Shown in pieces: positions 8,737 to 15,455 of a DNA stretch of 64,000 bases. The notes beneath the pieces are model-generated. The model did no database searches and was not told where the DNA came from. It saw nothing but the letters and a program-made list of their open reading frames with translations. This DNA is from Paractinoplanes ovalisporus (GTDB lineage: Bacteria; Actinomycetota; Actinomycetes; Mycobacteriales; Micromonosporaceae): positions 33,185-97,184 of the forward strand of contig NZ_JAENHP010000032.1 of assembly GCF_016834655.1 (NCBI RefSeq), read 5' to 3'. The stretch's first letter is position 1; every line of letters begins with the position of its first letter. The position numbers and the translations under genes are program-made.

Positions 8737-9504
8737 GTGCGCCCTCGCGCTTTGATCGCGACCGCGCGGCGACAGGCCGCGCTCCGCAAAGAACTCTGGT
8801 CCCGGGCAGTGGAGATCCGCCGGGAGTGGCTCGACATCGGAACCACCACCAAACCGGTCGACCACGGCACCACCGAAGAGGCGATCGCCTCGGTCTATGC
8901 CCGGCACCGCCGTCGGCGCCCCGAATTCGTCTGGGTGACCTCGCCGCGGGCCGCGCTCGGACACCTCGACGGGTTGCCGGCTCACGAGGATCTGCGGACC
9001 CGGCTCAACGATCCGCCGCTGGCCAGTGACATCGCGGCCGGACTGTCCCGGCTGCGGAGCGCGCTGGAGGCCGACTACACGGAACCGCCCGCCGACCGGC
9101 CGGTGCCCAAGCGGAAGAAGGGCGAGACGTGGCCCGCGATGCCACCCGAACAGGCCCTGGAGATCGGGCTTCCGTTCCGCGAAGTGCTGCTCCGAGGCGT
9201 ACGGGATGAGGTGTTCCGCCGCCTGTCCGCGGTCTACTTGCCGATCCGGGCGGCGCTCGGGCCGGTGCCGGTCGGGTGGTACGGAAACCAGGATGCCTAC
9301 TGGATCGCCTATGCGGATGTGCTGCGGCGTACGGGCCTGGCTCCCGTACGGGAAACGCGTGAGTTCGAGGTGTGGGCCGCGCTCACCCGGTCGGGCGGCT
9401 GGTGGTGGCCCGGCGAACGCCGGTGTGTGCTGGTCGAACGTCCCGTGACCCTGCGGACCGACCCGCTGTTCGTCGAGTACGGCGACGGCTGGGCCGTGAG
9501 CTGA
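8737..9504 (+). CDS. Hypothetical protein, DUF6745-like
   Basis: 255 residues, cytoplasmic, with no signal peptide or membrane segment. The C-terminal half (WYGNQDAYWIAYADVLRR, then SGGWWWPGERRCVLVERPVTLRTD) resembles the aromatic-rich core of DUF6745 proteins, which are scattered in actinobacteria and have no known function; the assignment is from memory of the pattern. The N-terminal part is Arg-rich and helical (ATARRQAALRKELWSRAVEIRREWL). The only in-frame start near the 5' end is GTG 8737, preceded by GGAAGG. Earlier ATGs at 8703 and 8711 lie in other frames and stop quickly. It stands alone between repeat arrays. Confidence 0.6.
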   Translation: MRPRALIATARRQAALRKELWSRAVEIRREWLDIGTTTKPVDHGTTEEAIASVYARHRRRRPEFVWVTSPRAALGHLDGLPAHEDLRTRLNDPPLASDIAAGLSRLRSALEADYTEPPADRPVPKRKKGETWPAMPPEQALEIGLPFREVLLRGVRDEVFRRLSAVYLPIRAALGPVPVGWYGNQDAYWIAYADVLRRTGLAPVRETREFEVWAALTRSGGWWWPGERRCVLVERPVTLRTDPLFVEYGDGWAVS

Positions 9505-9600
9505 TCCGTCGGCCCGGCGGCCCTCCCCGGGTCGCCGGGCCTGCTTTGTTCGCGGCTTCCTCCGGCCCTGCTTTGTTGCCGGTCGGCTGGCTTCCTCCGG

Positions 9601-9678
9601 CCTTGCTCTCCGGCCTTGCTCTCCGGCCTTGCTCTCCGGCCTTGCTCTCCGGCCTTGCTCTCCGGACCTGCTCTCCGG
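9601..9678. repeat. 13-bp tandem repeat, six copies
   Basis: The unit CCTTGCTCTCCGG repeats from 9601, 9614, 9627, 9640 and 9653, with a sixth variant copy (ACCTGCTCTCCGG) at 9666. Looser relatives (CTGCTTTGTT, CTTCCTCCGG) extend upstream to about 9540. The array sits in the convergent spacer between the DUF6745-like gene and the 9716 gene. No coding role is apparent. Confidence 0.9.
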
Positions 9679-9715
9679 ACCTGCTTCTGTTGTCGGACGG
9701 CTCATGACTGCTCGG

Positions 9716-10045
9716 TCAGCGCGCGCCCGGCGGGTCCGACAGCATCTCGATCACCGTCTCGACCCGCGCGGCGAGCACCGGATCAAGCTCCCCATCCACC
9801 CGTACGCTCACCACCGCGCTGCCCGGCGAGCGCGCCAGCCGCACCGTGACCGGCGGCGTGCCCTCGAGCGGGTAGTCGAACCAGCCGTCGTCCCGCTCGT
9901 CGTCGGTGGCGTCGAGCGCGCCGTCCAACGCGGACTCGTCGAGATCGTCGTACGGGTAATCGACGTAGTGGCTGACCAGCCGCATGAGCCGAACCACGTT
10001 GTTCTCGTGAACCCAGCCGCTGACGTTGCCCGACTCGAGACTCAT
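9716..10045 (-). CDS. Small acidic hypothetical protein
   Basis: About 109 residues, soluble, rich in Asp/Glu in the middle (DYPYDDLDESALDGALDATDDERDDGWFDYP) and with a C-terminal segment PPVTVRLARSPGSAVVSVRVDGELDPVLAARVETVIEML that looks like a beta-beta-alpha unit. I do not recognise a family. ATG 10045 is chosen; a GTG at 10051 two codons upstream is equally possible and neither has a good ribosome-binding site. Codon use is typical of the region (strong third-position GC), which supports a real gene. It is convergent with the DUF6745-like gene. Confidence 0.55.
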   Translation of the reverse strand: MSLESGNVSGWVHENNVVRLMRLVSHYVDYPYDDLDESALDGALDATDDERDDGWFDYPLEGTPPVTVRLARSPGSAVVSVRVDGELDPVLAARVETVIEMLSDPPGAR

Positions 10046-10051
10046 ACTCAC

Positions 10052-10762
10052 GCGAACAGTCTAGAAGTCGCGTCCAAAAAGAATTGCGCTCGGGAATGGC
10101 AGGACCTATTGTTTGAGGAGTCCGCGAGAGCGCCGCACGAAAGGGGATCGAGATGATGTGGCATGGTGCCGCCATCGTCGGCCTTGGTGTGGGTGCCGCG
10201 GAGATGCGCGGGTCGTTCCGTGCTTGTGCGCCGCAGGCCCGAATGCGATACGCCGGCAGACGGCGATGGTCGGCCGGGAGCTGGCGACGCTCGACGAGTG
10301 GCTCAGATTTCTGAGGCCGTCGGTGCCTGCTTGGGCGCGGCCCGCCGCAGTGCCGGCTCGGGGCTGATCCGCCGAGCGGGGTAGGGGCGGAGCGCGGCGT
10401 CTCGACGTTTGTGCTGTTGGTCCTTGCTCCGCGGTGTCTTGCTGTTGCGCTGGTCCTTTGATCGGCGCAGGCGGGTCTCCGTCACTGTCTCGAGTGGTCT
10501 CTTTGGTCGTTGGTCAGGTGACCGTGGCGGCCGTGATCGTGGCTCAGGGGCAGGTGCTTCGCGAGCGTGCAGGATCACCACCGCGCGCTGGCGGCCAGGC
10601 AGATGCTGGATGGCGGCGAGGAAGGCCACGGTTGCCGCTCGGGGGCTCTCGATCGGCGGCCTGATCATTGCTCAGGGGTGGGTTGCGCCGGGCCGGACCG
10701 GGTTTCGGCGACGCTGATTGTGTCATTCTTGGAGCTTTCTTCGGCGTGCCGGAAATTGACTT
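10052..10762. other. Gene-poor 0.7-kb stretch
   Basis: No frame here has convincing coding character over its length. Composition is less G+C biased than the flanks, with many short T-rich runs. The only recognisable sequence is a minus-strand sigma-factor-like remnant at 10540-10668. A tRNA gene begins at 10763. Confidence 0.5.
10540..10668 (-). pseudogene. Remnant of an ECF-type RNA polymerase sigma factor (region 4 start)
   Basis: Reading the minus strand from 10668 gives ESPRAATVAFLAAIQHLPGRQRAVVILHA (residues 7-35 of the local frame). This matches the junction into sigma region 4 of SigJ/SigG-like ECF factors, which typically read 'AFLAALQHLPPRQRAVLILRDVLGW'. After HAREAPAPEP the similarity ends and the frame runs into low-complexity Arg/Lys/Pro sequence. 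Upstream parts (region 2) were not found. A decayed gene fragment is the likeliest reading, but the match is short. Confidence 0.4.
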
Positions 10763-10834
10763 ATGGGCGTAGCTTAATGGTAGAGCGACGGATTCCAACT
10801 CCGTTAGGTGCGGGTTCGAGTCCTGCCGCCCGTG
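10763..10834 (+). tRNA. tRNA-Trp (anticodon CCA)
   Basis: A full cloverleaf can be drawn: acceptor ATGGGCG/CGCCCGT (one U-G pair), D arm GCTT...GAGC, anticodon stem ACGGA/TCCGT with loop TTCCAAC (U33, anticodon CCA), and T arm GCGGG-TTCGAGT-CCTGC. The base after the acceptor is G73, as TrpRS prefers. CCA is not encoded. It lies outside any ribosomal or secE context. It may be an additional tRNA-Trp, but the rest of the genome is not visible. Confidence 0.85.
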
Positions 10835-11115
10835 TTCTTCTCCGATCGACAATTTAATAGGTTCCACGGGGATGGGGCGACGGCTGATGCGGGCCGGCTG
10901 CGGCGGGTAGGGCGACCGCCGGGCTCGCTGGACGGGAATACTTGCGCTACCCGGCCAACGCGTCACGCCGCCGCCCCAGGGGCCACCCGCCCGGCCTGCT
11001 CTGTGGGCGGGTGCCGCGTGTCCCAGACGGTTCTCGGGCGAGCGTCGGGTGGTTATGGCCGTCGTTTGGGCGCGTGCCCTGGCCAAGCTGGCCGCGTGTC
11101 CTCGGTGTTGCCGGC

Positions 11116-11508
11116 CTACTCGTCGGCGTCGTCGCGGACCAGGCAGAACGGGTGGCCGGCGGGGTCGAACAGGACGCGTACGTGGGGTTGGGGCTGGTGG
11201 GTGCTGAGCGTGGCGCCCAGTGACTCGGCCTCGGTCGTGGCCTGGTCGAGGTCTCCGACCTGGAAGTCGAAGTGCATCATCGGGCGCTGGCTGCCCTTGG
11301 CCGGTGGCCAGGTGGGCGGCTCGTAGCCGGTCGCCTGCTGGAAGACGATGTAGTTCGAGCCGTCGGGGCGGGTGGCCAGGATCGAGGTGCCGGGCTCCTC
11401 GTGCACCAGCGGCCAGCCGGTCAGCTCCGCGTAGAACCGGGCCAGGGCGGCCGGGTCGGGCGCCTCCACGGCCATGCCCCACCACATGCCTGAGGTTCGT
11501 GACTGCAT
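11116..11508 (-). CDS. VOC (glyoxalase/bleomycin-resistance) family protein
   Basis: 130 residues forming one vicinal-oxygen-chelate module pair: MWWGMAVEAPDPAALARFYAELTGWPLVHEEPGT, then PMMHFDFQVGDLDQATTEAESLGATL and a final VLFDPAGHPFCLVRD. The HFDFQV histidine and the C-terminal DPAGHPFCL region are the usual metal/substrate positions of the fold. Catalytic activity versus simple binding cannot be decided. It lies between tRNA genes and is transcribed away from the CAT tRNA; a 9-bp inverted repeat precedes its start. Confidence 0.88.
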   Translation of the reverse strand: MQSRTSGMWWGMAVEAPDPAALARFYAELTGWPLVHEEPGTSILATRPDGSNYIVFQQATGYEPPTWPPAKGSQRPMMHFDFQVGDLDQATTEAESLGATLSTHQPQPHVRVLFDPAGHPFCLVRDDADE

Positions 11509-11525
11509 GAACCGACCCTAGAACC

Positions 11526-11546
11526 GGAAGCGGACGATCCGCTTCC
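11526..11546. promoter_or_regulatory. Inverted repeat between VOC gene and tRNA(CAT)
   Basis: GGAAGCGGA (11526-11534) and TCCGCTTCC (11538-11546) are perfectly complementary around CGA. It lies 18 bp upstream of the minus-strand VOC start and 12 bp upstream of the plus-strand tRNA, so it could be an operator or a processing hairpin. Confidence 0.45.
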
Positions 11547-11557
11547 TGAACGATCCC

Positions 11558-11629
11558 GTCGTCGTAGCTCAGCGGGAGAGCGCCGCCCTCATAAGGCGGA
11601 GGCCGGTGGTTCGAGACCACCCGACGACA
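11558..11629 (+). tRNA. tRNA with CAT anticodon (Met or Ile2)
   Basis: Acceptor GTCGTCG/CGACGAC with A73, D arm GCTC...GAGC, anticodon stem CCGCC/GGCGG with loop CTCATAA (anticodon CAT), and T arm GGTGG-TTCGAGA-CCACC. All stems pair perfectly. CAT is shared by initiator Met, elongator Met and lysidine-modified Ile2. The anticodon stem lacks the GGG/CCC run of initiators, so elongator Met or Ile2 is likelier. CCA is not encoded. A second tRNA follows 4 bp downstream, suggesting one transcript. Confidence 0.88.
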
Positions 11630-11633
11630 CGAA

Positions 11634-11707
11634 GCCCTCGTAGCGCAGCGGGACAGCGCGCCAGGCGGCGAACCTGGAGGCCGGGAGTTCGAATCTCTCC
11701 GAGGGCA
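11634..11707 (+). tRNA. tRNA-Arg-like (anticodon GCG) with G33
   Basis: Acceptor GCCCTCG/CGAGGGC with A73, D stem GCGC/GCGC, anticodon stem CCAGG/CCTGG and T arm GGGAG-TTCGAAT-CTCTC all pair. The anticodon loop is CGGCGAA, giving anticodon GCG (codon CGC). Position 33 is G (base 11667), where U is nearly universal because it makes the U-turn. Bacteria usually read CGC with an inosine-modified ACG tRNA, so a GCG tRNA is also unusual. It could be an unusual functional tRNA or a decaying copy; the intact stems favour recent function. Confidence 0.75.
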
Positions 11708-11740
11708 CTCAAGCACTTCATGATCCGTCGGTCGAAACGT

Positions 11741-11783
11741 TGAACTTGTTGGTTCAGTTTCGTAAGGTGAACCACATGGTTCA
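11741..11783 (+). promoter_or_regulatory. Two TGAAC-N6-GTTCA dyads at the ArsR gene start
   Basis: TGAAC TTGTTG GTTCA occupies 11741-11756 and TGAAC CACATG GTTCA occupies 11768-11783. The centres are 27 bp apart and the second site covers the ATG at 11776. Identical half-sites and equal spacing suggest paired binding of a dimeric repressor, probably the ArsR protein encoded here. Confidence 0.7.
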
Positions 11784-12261
11784 GCAAGAGGGTCTGGATC
11801 GGGTGTTCGCTTCGCTGGCGGACTCCACCCGCCGGGAGGTTCTGATCCGGCTCGGTGCGGGTCCGGCCACGATCGGGGAGCTCGCCGAACCGGCCGGCAT
11901 CACCCTGACCGGCATGAAGAAGCACGTCCAGGTGCTGGAGGACGCCGGGCTGGTCGTCACCGAGAAGGTCGGCCGGGCCCGGCAGTGCCGTCTCGCGCCG
12001 GCGCCGCTCGACGACGCGATGGCGTGGATCAGCTTCTACCAGCGTTTGTGGGCCCGCCGTCTCGACGGTCTGGACGCGTACTTCACCCTGCGCCGCGGGC
12101 GCGACGAGACAAACCCGCACGGCGAGGAAAGCCCGCGCGACGAGGCCGGCCGGAACCGGGAGCGCGACCGGGCGGACCAGCGCGGCGGCTCCGGCGGGGC
12201 CGGCGAACGCCAGGAACAAGAGCACACGGAACAGCGCCGTGGGCGCGACGAGACGGAGTAG
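11776..12261 (+). CDS. ArsR-family transcriptional regulator
   Basis: 161 residues. Residues 3-85 form the winged helix of small ArsR regulators paired with SRPBCC genes (LDRVFASLADSTRREVLIRL, ATIGELAEPAGITLTGMKKHVQVLEDAGLV, ARQCRLAPAPLDDAMAWI). No metal-binding cysteine motif is present, so the signal is probably not a metal. The C-terminal 50 residues are low-complexity and highly charged (RRGRDETN, RDRADQRGGSGG), unlike the compact family, and may be disordered. ATG 11776 is preferred over an upstream start because AAGGTG precedes it and homology starts there. An SRPBCC gene follows after 5 bp. Two operator-like dyads cover the start, suggesting autorepression. Confidence 0.88.
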   Translation: MVQQEGLDRVFASLADSTRREVLIRLGAGPATIGELAEPAGITLTGMKKHVQVLEDAGLVVTEKVGRARQCRLAPAPLDDAMAWISFYQRLWARRLDGLDAYFTLRRGRDETNPHGEESPRDEAGRNRERDRADQRGGSGGAGERQEQEHTEQRRGRDETE

Positions 12262-12266
12262 ACACG

Positions 12267-12722
12267 ATGACGCTTGAAATGCGGGTTACGCGGCAGCTTC
12301 CGGCCACGCCGGAGGAGGTCTTCGACGCGTACACCGACGCCGAGAAGCAGAAGATCTGGTTCAGCATCCTCGACGAGGAGCCGGGCATCGTCGAGATCGA
12401 GGTGGACCTGCGCGTCGGCGGCAAGCAGACCGCCGTCTGGGGTCCCGACAAGGACACGCTGTTCCACGAGGTGCAGACATTCCTCGAGATCGACCGCCCG
12501 CACCGCCTGGTGACCGAGTCGGTGGGCGGCGGTCCCGACGGTTTGGAGATGACCACGCGCGTCGAGGTCACGTTCGAGGCTGAAGGCGACGGCACATTGA
12601 TGACCGTCGTGCAGAGCGGCTTCCCCGTGCCGGAGGTCCGCGACTTCTTCGTCGGCGAGGTCTGGCAGGGCGCGTTCGCCCGCATCGAAGCGTTCCTGAA
12701 GCGGGAGCAGTCGAATGCGTAG
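12267..12722 (+). CDS. SRPBCC/AHSA1-like domain protein
   Basis: 151 residues that cover a complete Activator-of-Hsp90-homology/START-like fold: VTRQLPATPEEVFDAYTDAEKQKIWFSI at the start, VDLRVGGKQTAVWG and VTFEAEGDGTLMTVVQSGFP in the middle, and a long C-terminal helix (VWQGAFARIEAFLKRE). Such proteins bind hydrophobic ligands and are very often encoded directly after an ArsR regulator, as here. The ligand is unknown. Its stop overlaps the start of the DUF6069-like gene by 8 bp, indicating translational coupling in a three-gene operon. Confidence 0.9.
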   Translation: MTLEMRVTRQLPATPEEVFDAYTDAEKQKIWFSILDEEPGIVEIEVDLRVGGKQTAVWGPDKDTLFHEVQTFLEIDRPHRLVTESVGGGPDGLEMTTRVEVTFEAEGDGTLMTVVQSGFPVPEVRDFFVGEVWQGAFARIEAFLKREQSNA

Positions 12723-13140
12723 GGCCCCGGCCGTCATCGCCGCCGCCGTTGGCGCCGCGGTCATCGTCAACCTGGTCGTCTACGCGATCGGCCGGGCGGC
12801 CGGCGGCAGCTTCCGGTTCACCACCGACGGCACCCTCAACGAGGTCGACGCCGTTACCGTGGCCGGATTCTCCGCCGTACCGCTGCTGCTCGGCCTTTCG
12901 CTGGTAGCCCTGCTCTCACGTCTGGGCCCGTGGCTGACCCGGACGGCCGTGATCGTCGCCCCGGCGCTGGCCCTGGCCACGATCGTCGTCATGACGGTGC
13001 CGGCCGACCTCGACACCACGAGCACGATCACCCTGTCCCTCTGTCACGTGACCCTCGCCCCGATCAGTGTGGCCGCGGTGCTCGCCCTCGGCCGAGGTGG
13101 AAGAAGCCGAGCCGGGCGCGCCGAGCCTGTCAGCGCCTGA
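12715..13140 (+). CDS. DUF6069-like four-helix membrane protein
   Basis: 141 residues with four hydrophobic segments (about 5-25, 45-66, 76-96, 104-124). The first loop RAAGGSFRFTTDG and the third-segment end DLDTTSTITLSLCHV fit actinobacterial DUF6069 proteins; the family name is recalled from pattern, not searched. Function unknown. It overlaps the SRPBCC gene by 8 bp. The co-regulation by ArsR suggests a membrane partner of the SRPBCC protein, but that is inference only. Confidence 0.75.
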   Translation: MRRAPAVIAAAVGAAVIVNLVVYAIGRAAGGSFRFTTDGTLNEVDAVTVAGFSAVPLLLGLSLVALLSRLGPWLTRTAVIVAPALALATIVVMTVPADLDTTSTITLSLCHVTLAPISVAAVLALGRGGRSRAGRAEPVSA

Positions 13141-13234
13141 CCCGAGAAGGATCGAACTGGGGGACCGCGGTAGAAGTAATACGGTGCGCCGACGGTTCGG
13201 TGACGGCCGAACTGGCGGCGGCTCAGAATGGGTT

Positions 13235-13924
13235 ATGACCTCGGCTTCTGATCTTGCTTCGCTGGCCGGACTGCTGGCTGACGAGAGCCGCGCCGCCATG
13301 TGTCTGGCCCTGCTTGACGGGCGGGCCTGGACGGCGGGGGAGTTGGCCACGCACGTCGGGGTCGCGCCGTCCACGGCCACCGAACATCTGCACCGGCTGG
13401 TCAAGGGCGGCCTTCTCGCCGAGCGTAAGCAGGGGCGGCGCCGCTATGTGCAACTGGCCGACCCGGGCGCGGCGCAACTGGTCGAAGACCTGGCCGCGCG
13501 CCTGGAACCGGGGCCGCCCACGGTCACCGGGCTGCGGGCGGTCACGGCGTCGGCGGCGCTGCGGCGGGGGCGCACCTGCTACGACCACCTCGCGGGGCGG
13601 CTCGGGGTCGCCGTCACCGACGCCATGACCAGCCGGAAGATGCTGGATCAGGACGGCGGGTTCGCGCTCACGCCGTACGGGAAACAATGGCTTGTCTCGA
13701 CGCTCGGGGTGACGCTCGAAGGTGGACGCAGGCCGGTGGCGCGGGCCTGTCTGGACTGGACCGAGCGCCGGCACCATCTGGCGGGCGTGGCGGGGGCGAG
13801 GCTGTGCGAGACCTTTCTCGCAAGGCGTTGGGTGACCCGGATCGGCACGGGGCGCGCGGTGCGGCTCACCCCTGAGGGCCGGGACGCGCTGCGGACCCAC
13901 CTGGGCGTGGATCGTCTGGACTGA
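13235..13924 (+). CDS. ArsR/HTH_20-type transcriptional regulator
   Basis: 229 residues. The N-terminal winged helix reads LASLAGLLADESRAAMCLALLDGRAWTAGELATHVGVAPSTATEHLHRLVKGGLLAERKQGRRRYVQL (residues 7-74). The C-terminal half (RTCYDHLAGRLGVAVTDAM, GFALTPYGKQWL, CLDWTERRHHLAGVAGARL) is the conserved ligand domain of actinobacterial ArsR regulators that contain the CYDHLAG motif. ATG 13235 begins the homology; no strong Shine-Dalgarno precedes it. The 3' end overlaps the convergent TetR gene by 59 bp, an unusually long antisense overlap. Its target genes are not evident. Confidence 0.87.
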   Translation: MTSASDLASLAGLLADESRAAMCLALLDGRAWTAGELATHVGVAPSTATEHLHRLVKGGLLAERKQGRRRYVQLADPGAAQLVEDLAARLEPGPPTVTGLRAVTASAALRRGRTCYDHLAGRLGVAVTDAMTSRKMLDQDGGFALTPYGKQWLVSTLGVTLEGGRRPVARACLDWTERRHHLAGVAGARLCETFLARRWVTRIGTGRAVRLTPEGRDALRTHLGVDRLD

Positions 13925-14597
13925 GGCCCAGCCCGGCGGCCAGGACGTCGACCGCTGCCATCAGGCCGGCGAACGGCGCCTCCCGCCAGTCCGCGGTGAC
14001 CGGGGGCAGCGCGGTCGAGAGCGGATAGCGTTCGGCGAAGTCGGGGATCGCGGTCGCCCGGGCCACCCAGGCCTCCTCGTCGGCGGCTGTCAGGTGCTGA
14101 TAGGCGGCGGCCGTCTGCGCGGTGGCCCGGGTGGTCGCGTAGAGCATGGTGACGGCCGGCGCCCGCATCACCGGGTCGACTCCGAGCCGGTCGAGGATGC
14201 CGAGCAACGACTCCATCCAGTCCTGCTCGTTGGGGCCCTGGCTGCTCCGCGCCCACGACCGCTCGGTCAGCCACGGGTGGGCCAGATAGACCTCGTAGAG
14301 CGCGGTCGCCCACGCGCGTAGGTCGCCCGGCGCAGGAGCCGGCAGAGGGGCGGCGTGGTCCTGCATCAGCGCGAGCAGGTTCTCCTTGTCGCCCACGTAC
14401 GGATACAGCGCCATCGCCGTCTTGTCGAAGCGCGCGGCCACGGCCCGGGTGGACACGGCGTCCAGCCCGGAGGTGTCCGCGATGGCGATGGCCGTGTCGA
14501 GGATGTCGTCCAGGTCGAGCTGCTGGCGTGGCCCGCGGCGGGGCGTGGGCAGGGTCAGCCCACGGTGCCGCCAGAGCCGTGCGAGATGAGGATCCAT
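13866..14597 (-). CDS. TetR-family regulator with TetR_C_1-like domain
   Basis: 243 residues. The HTH occupies roughly 24-70 (LDDILDTAIAIADTSGLDAVSTRAVAARFDKTAMALYPYVGDKENLLALMQD), and the helical C-terminal domain resembles the tetracycline-repressor class (LAHPWLTERSWARSSQGPNEQDWMESLLGILDRLG). It is divergent from an alpha/beta hydrolase with only 27 bp between starts, so it very probably represses that gene and itself. The ligand would then be a hydrolase substrate. The last 20 residues (PRPGGSAARPGPQG) lie within the overlap with the convergent ArsR gene and look like a random extension. Confidence 0.88.
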   Translation of the reverse strand: MDPHLARLWRHRGLTLPTPRRGPRQQLDLDDILDTAIAIADTSGLDAVSTRAVAARFDKTAMALYPYVGDKENLLALMQDHAAPLPAPAPGDLRAWATALYEVYLAHPWLTERSWARSSQGPNEQDWMESLLGILDRLGVDPVMRAPAVTMLYATTRATAQTAAAYQHLTAADEEAWVARATAIPDFAERYPLSTALPPVTADWREAPFAGLMAAVDVLAAGLGLSPDDPRPGGSAARPGPQG

Positions 14598-14624
14598 AAC
14601 CCCTGACAGTGTATAGTGTTTTGC
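14598..14624. promoter_or_regulatory. Divergent TetR/hydrolase promoter spacer with overlapping -10 boxes
   Basis: The spacer is only 27 bp. TATAGT (14612-14617) is a -10 match on the plus strand, seven bases before the hydrolase ATG at 14625, implying a leaderless transcript. TATACA on the minus strand (complement of 14610-14615) overlaps it. A repressor binding here would block both directions. Confidence 0.5.
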
Positions 14625-15455
14625 ATGCCTACCGCGATACTGCACGACGGATCCACGATCGAGGTCCAGATCCAGGGCAGCGGCCCCGCCATCCTCGCCC
14701 CCGTGAGCACGAGGCTGATCGAGGGGGAGCAGGCCGACACCATGCGGGCCTGGGGCGCCGACCCCCACCTGGGCCACACCCTCGCCACCGGCTTGGCCGA
14801 GGCCGGGTTCCGGGTGGTCACCGCCGACTACGAGGGCCACCTCAACGACCACCCCGCTCCCCTCACCCTGACCGCCGACGCCGTGGCGGCCGACCTGCTG
14901 GCCATCGCCGACGCGGGCGGGGCGGACAGGTTCGCCTACTACGGCTATTCCTGGCTCGCCCTCTCCGGGCTGCAACTGGCCCTCCGTACGGATCGGCTGA
15001 CCGCCCTCGCCATGGGTGGTTTCCCGCCGATCGACGGCCCCTACGAGGCGATGCTCGCGGTCACCAAGACGGCCCACCGCATGGCGCTCGACCCGCCGCC
15101 CCCGCCGGCCGGGGAGGCCACGCCGGGTGACTGGGATTCCGTGGCGTTCACCCAGACACCCGACCAGACGCGGCAGTTCGTGACGCTCTACGAGTCGCTG
15201 CGCGGTTTCGACGACAGCAAGGTGCGCCTCGACATCCCGCGCCTCGCCTTCGCCGGCGCCAACGACAACATCCGGTACGGCGAGGCCTGGGACAACGCGT
15301 ACGTGGCCTTGGCCGAGCCGCTGAAAACACACGAGAGCGAGCTCACGACGTACGGATGGGAAGTGCAGGTGATCCCCGACGCCGATCACATGGTGGCGAT
15401 GCAGGCGGCGCAGGTGCTGCCGATCCTGATCAAGTGGCTCAGGTCGTCACTTTGA
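14625..15455 (+). CDS. Alpha/beta hydrolase
   Basis: 276 residues with an alpha/beta-hydrolase fold. FRVVTADYEGH corresponds to the strand-3 region, the nucleophile elbow is YGYSWLALSG (G-x-S-x-x variant, Ser near residue 107), IPRLAFAGANDN carries the acid-loop Asp, and PDADHMVAM gives the catalytic His near residue 256. It probably hydrolyses an ester or lactone in the cytoplasm; no signal peptide is present. It is divergent from its likely TetR regulator and its 3' end overlaps the convergent SDR by 17 bp. The ATG at 14625 is used rather than GTG 14616. Confidence 0.87.
   Translation: MPTAILHDGSTIEVQIQGSGPAILAPVSTRLIEGEQADTMRAWGADPHLGHTLATGLAEAGFRVVTADYEGHLNDHPAPLTLTADAVAADLLAIADAGGADRFAYYGYSWLALSGLQLALRTDRLTALAMGGFPPIDGPYEAMLAVTKTAHRMALDPPPPPAGEATPGDWDSVAFTQTPDQTRQFVTLYESLRGFDDSKVRLDIPRLAFAGANDNIRYGEAWDNAYVALAEPLKTHESELTTYGWEVQVIPDADHMVAMQAAQVLPILIKWLRSSL

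Noticed and set aside
9601..9678. Coding repeat (leucine/serine-rich frames)
   Set aside because: All frames are open only because the 13-bp unit lacks stops; no ribosome-binding site or flanking gene frame continues through it.
10544..11716. A 390-codon minus-strand frame across the tRNA cluster
   Set aside because: It reads through three tRNA genes and the VOC gene in another frame. The 'RRDSNSRPPGS' type peptide is a known tRNA read-through artefact.
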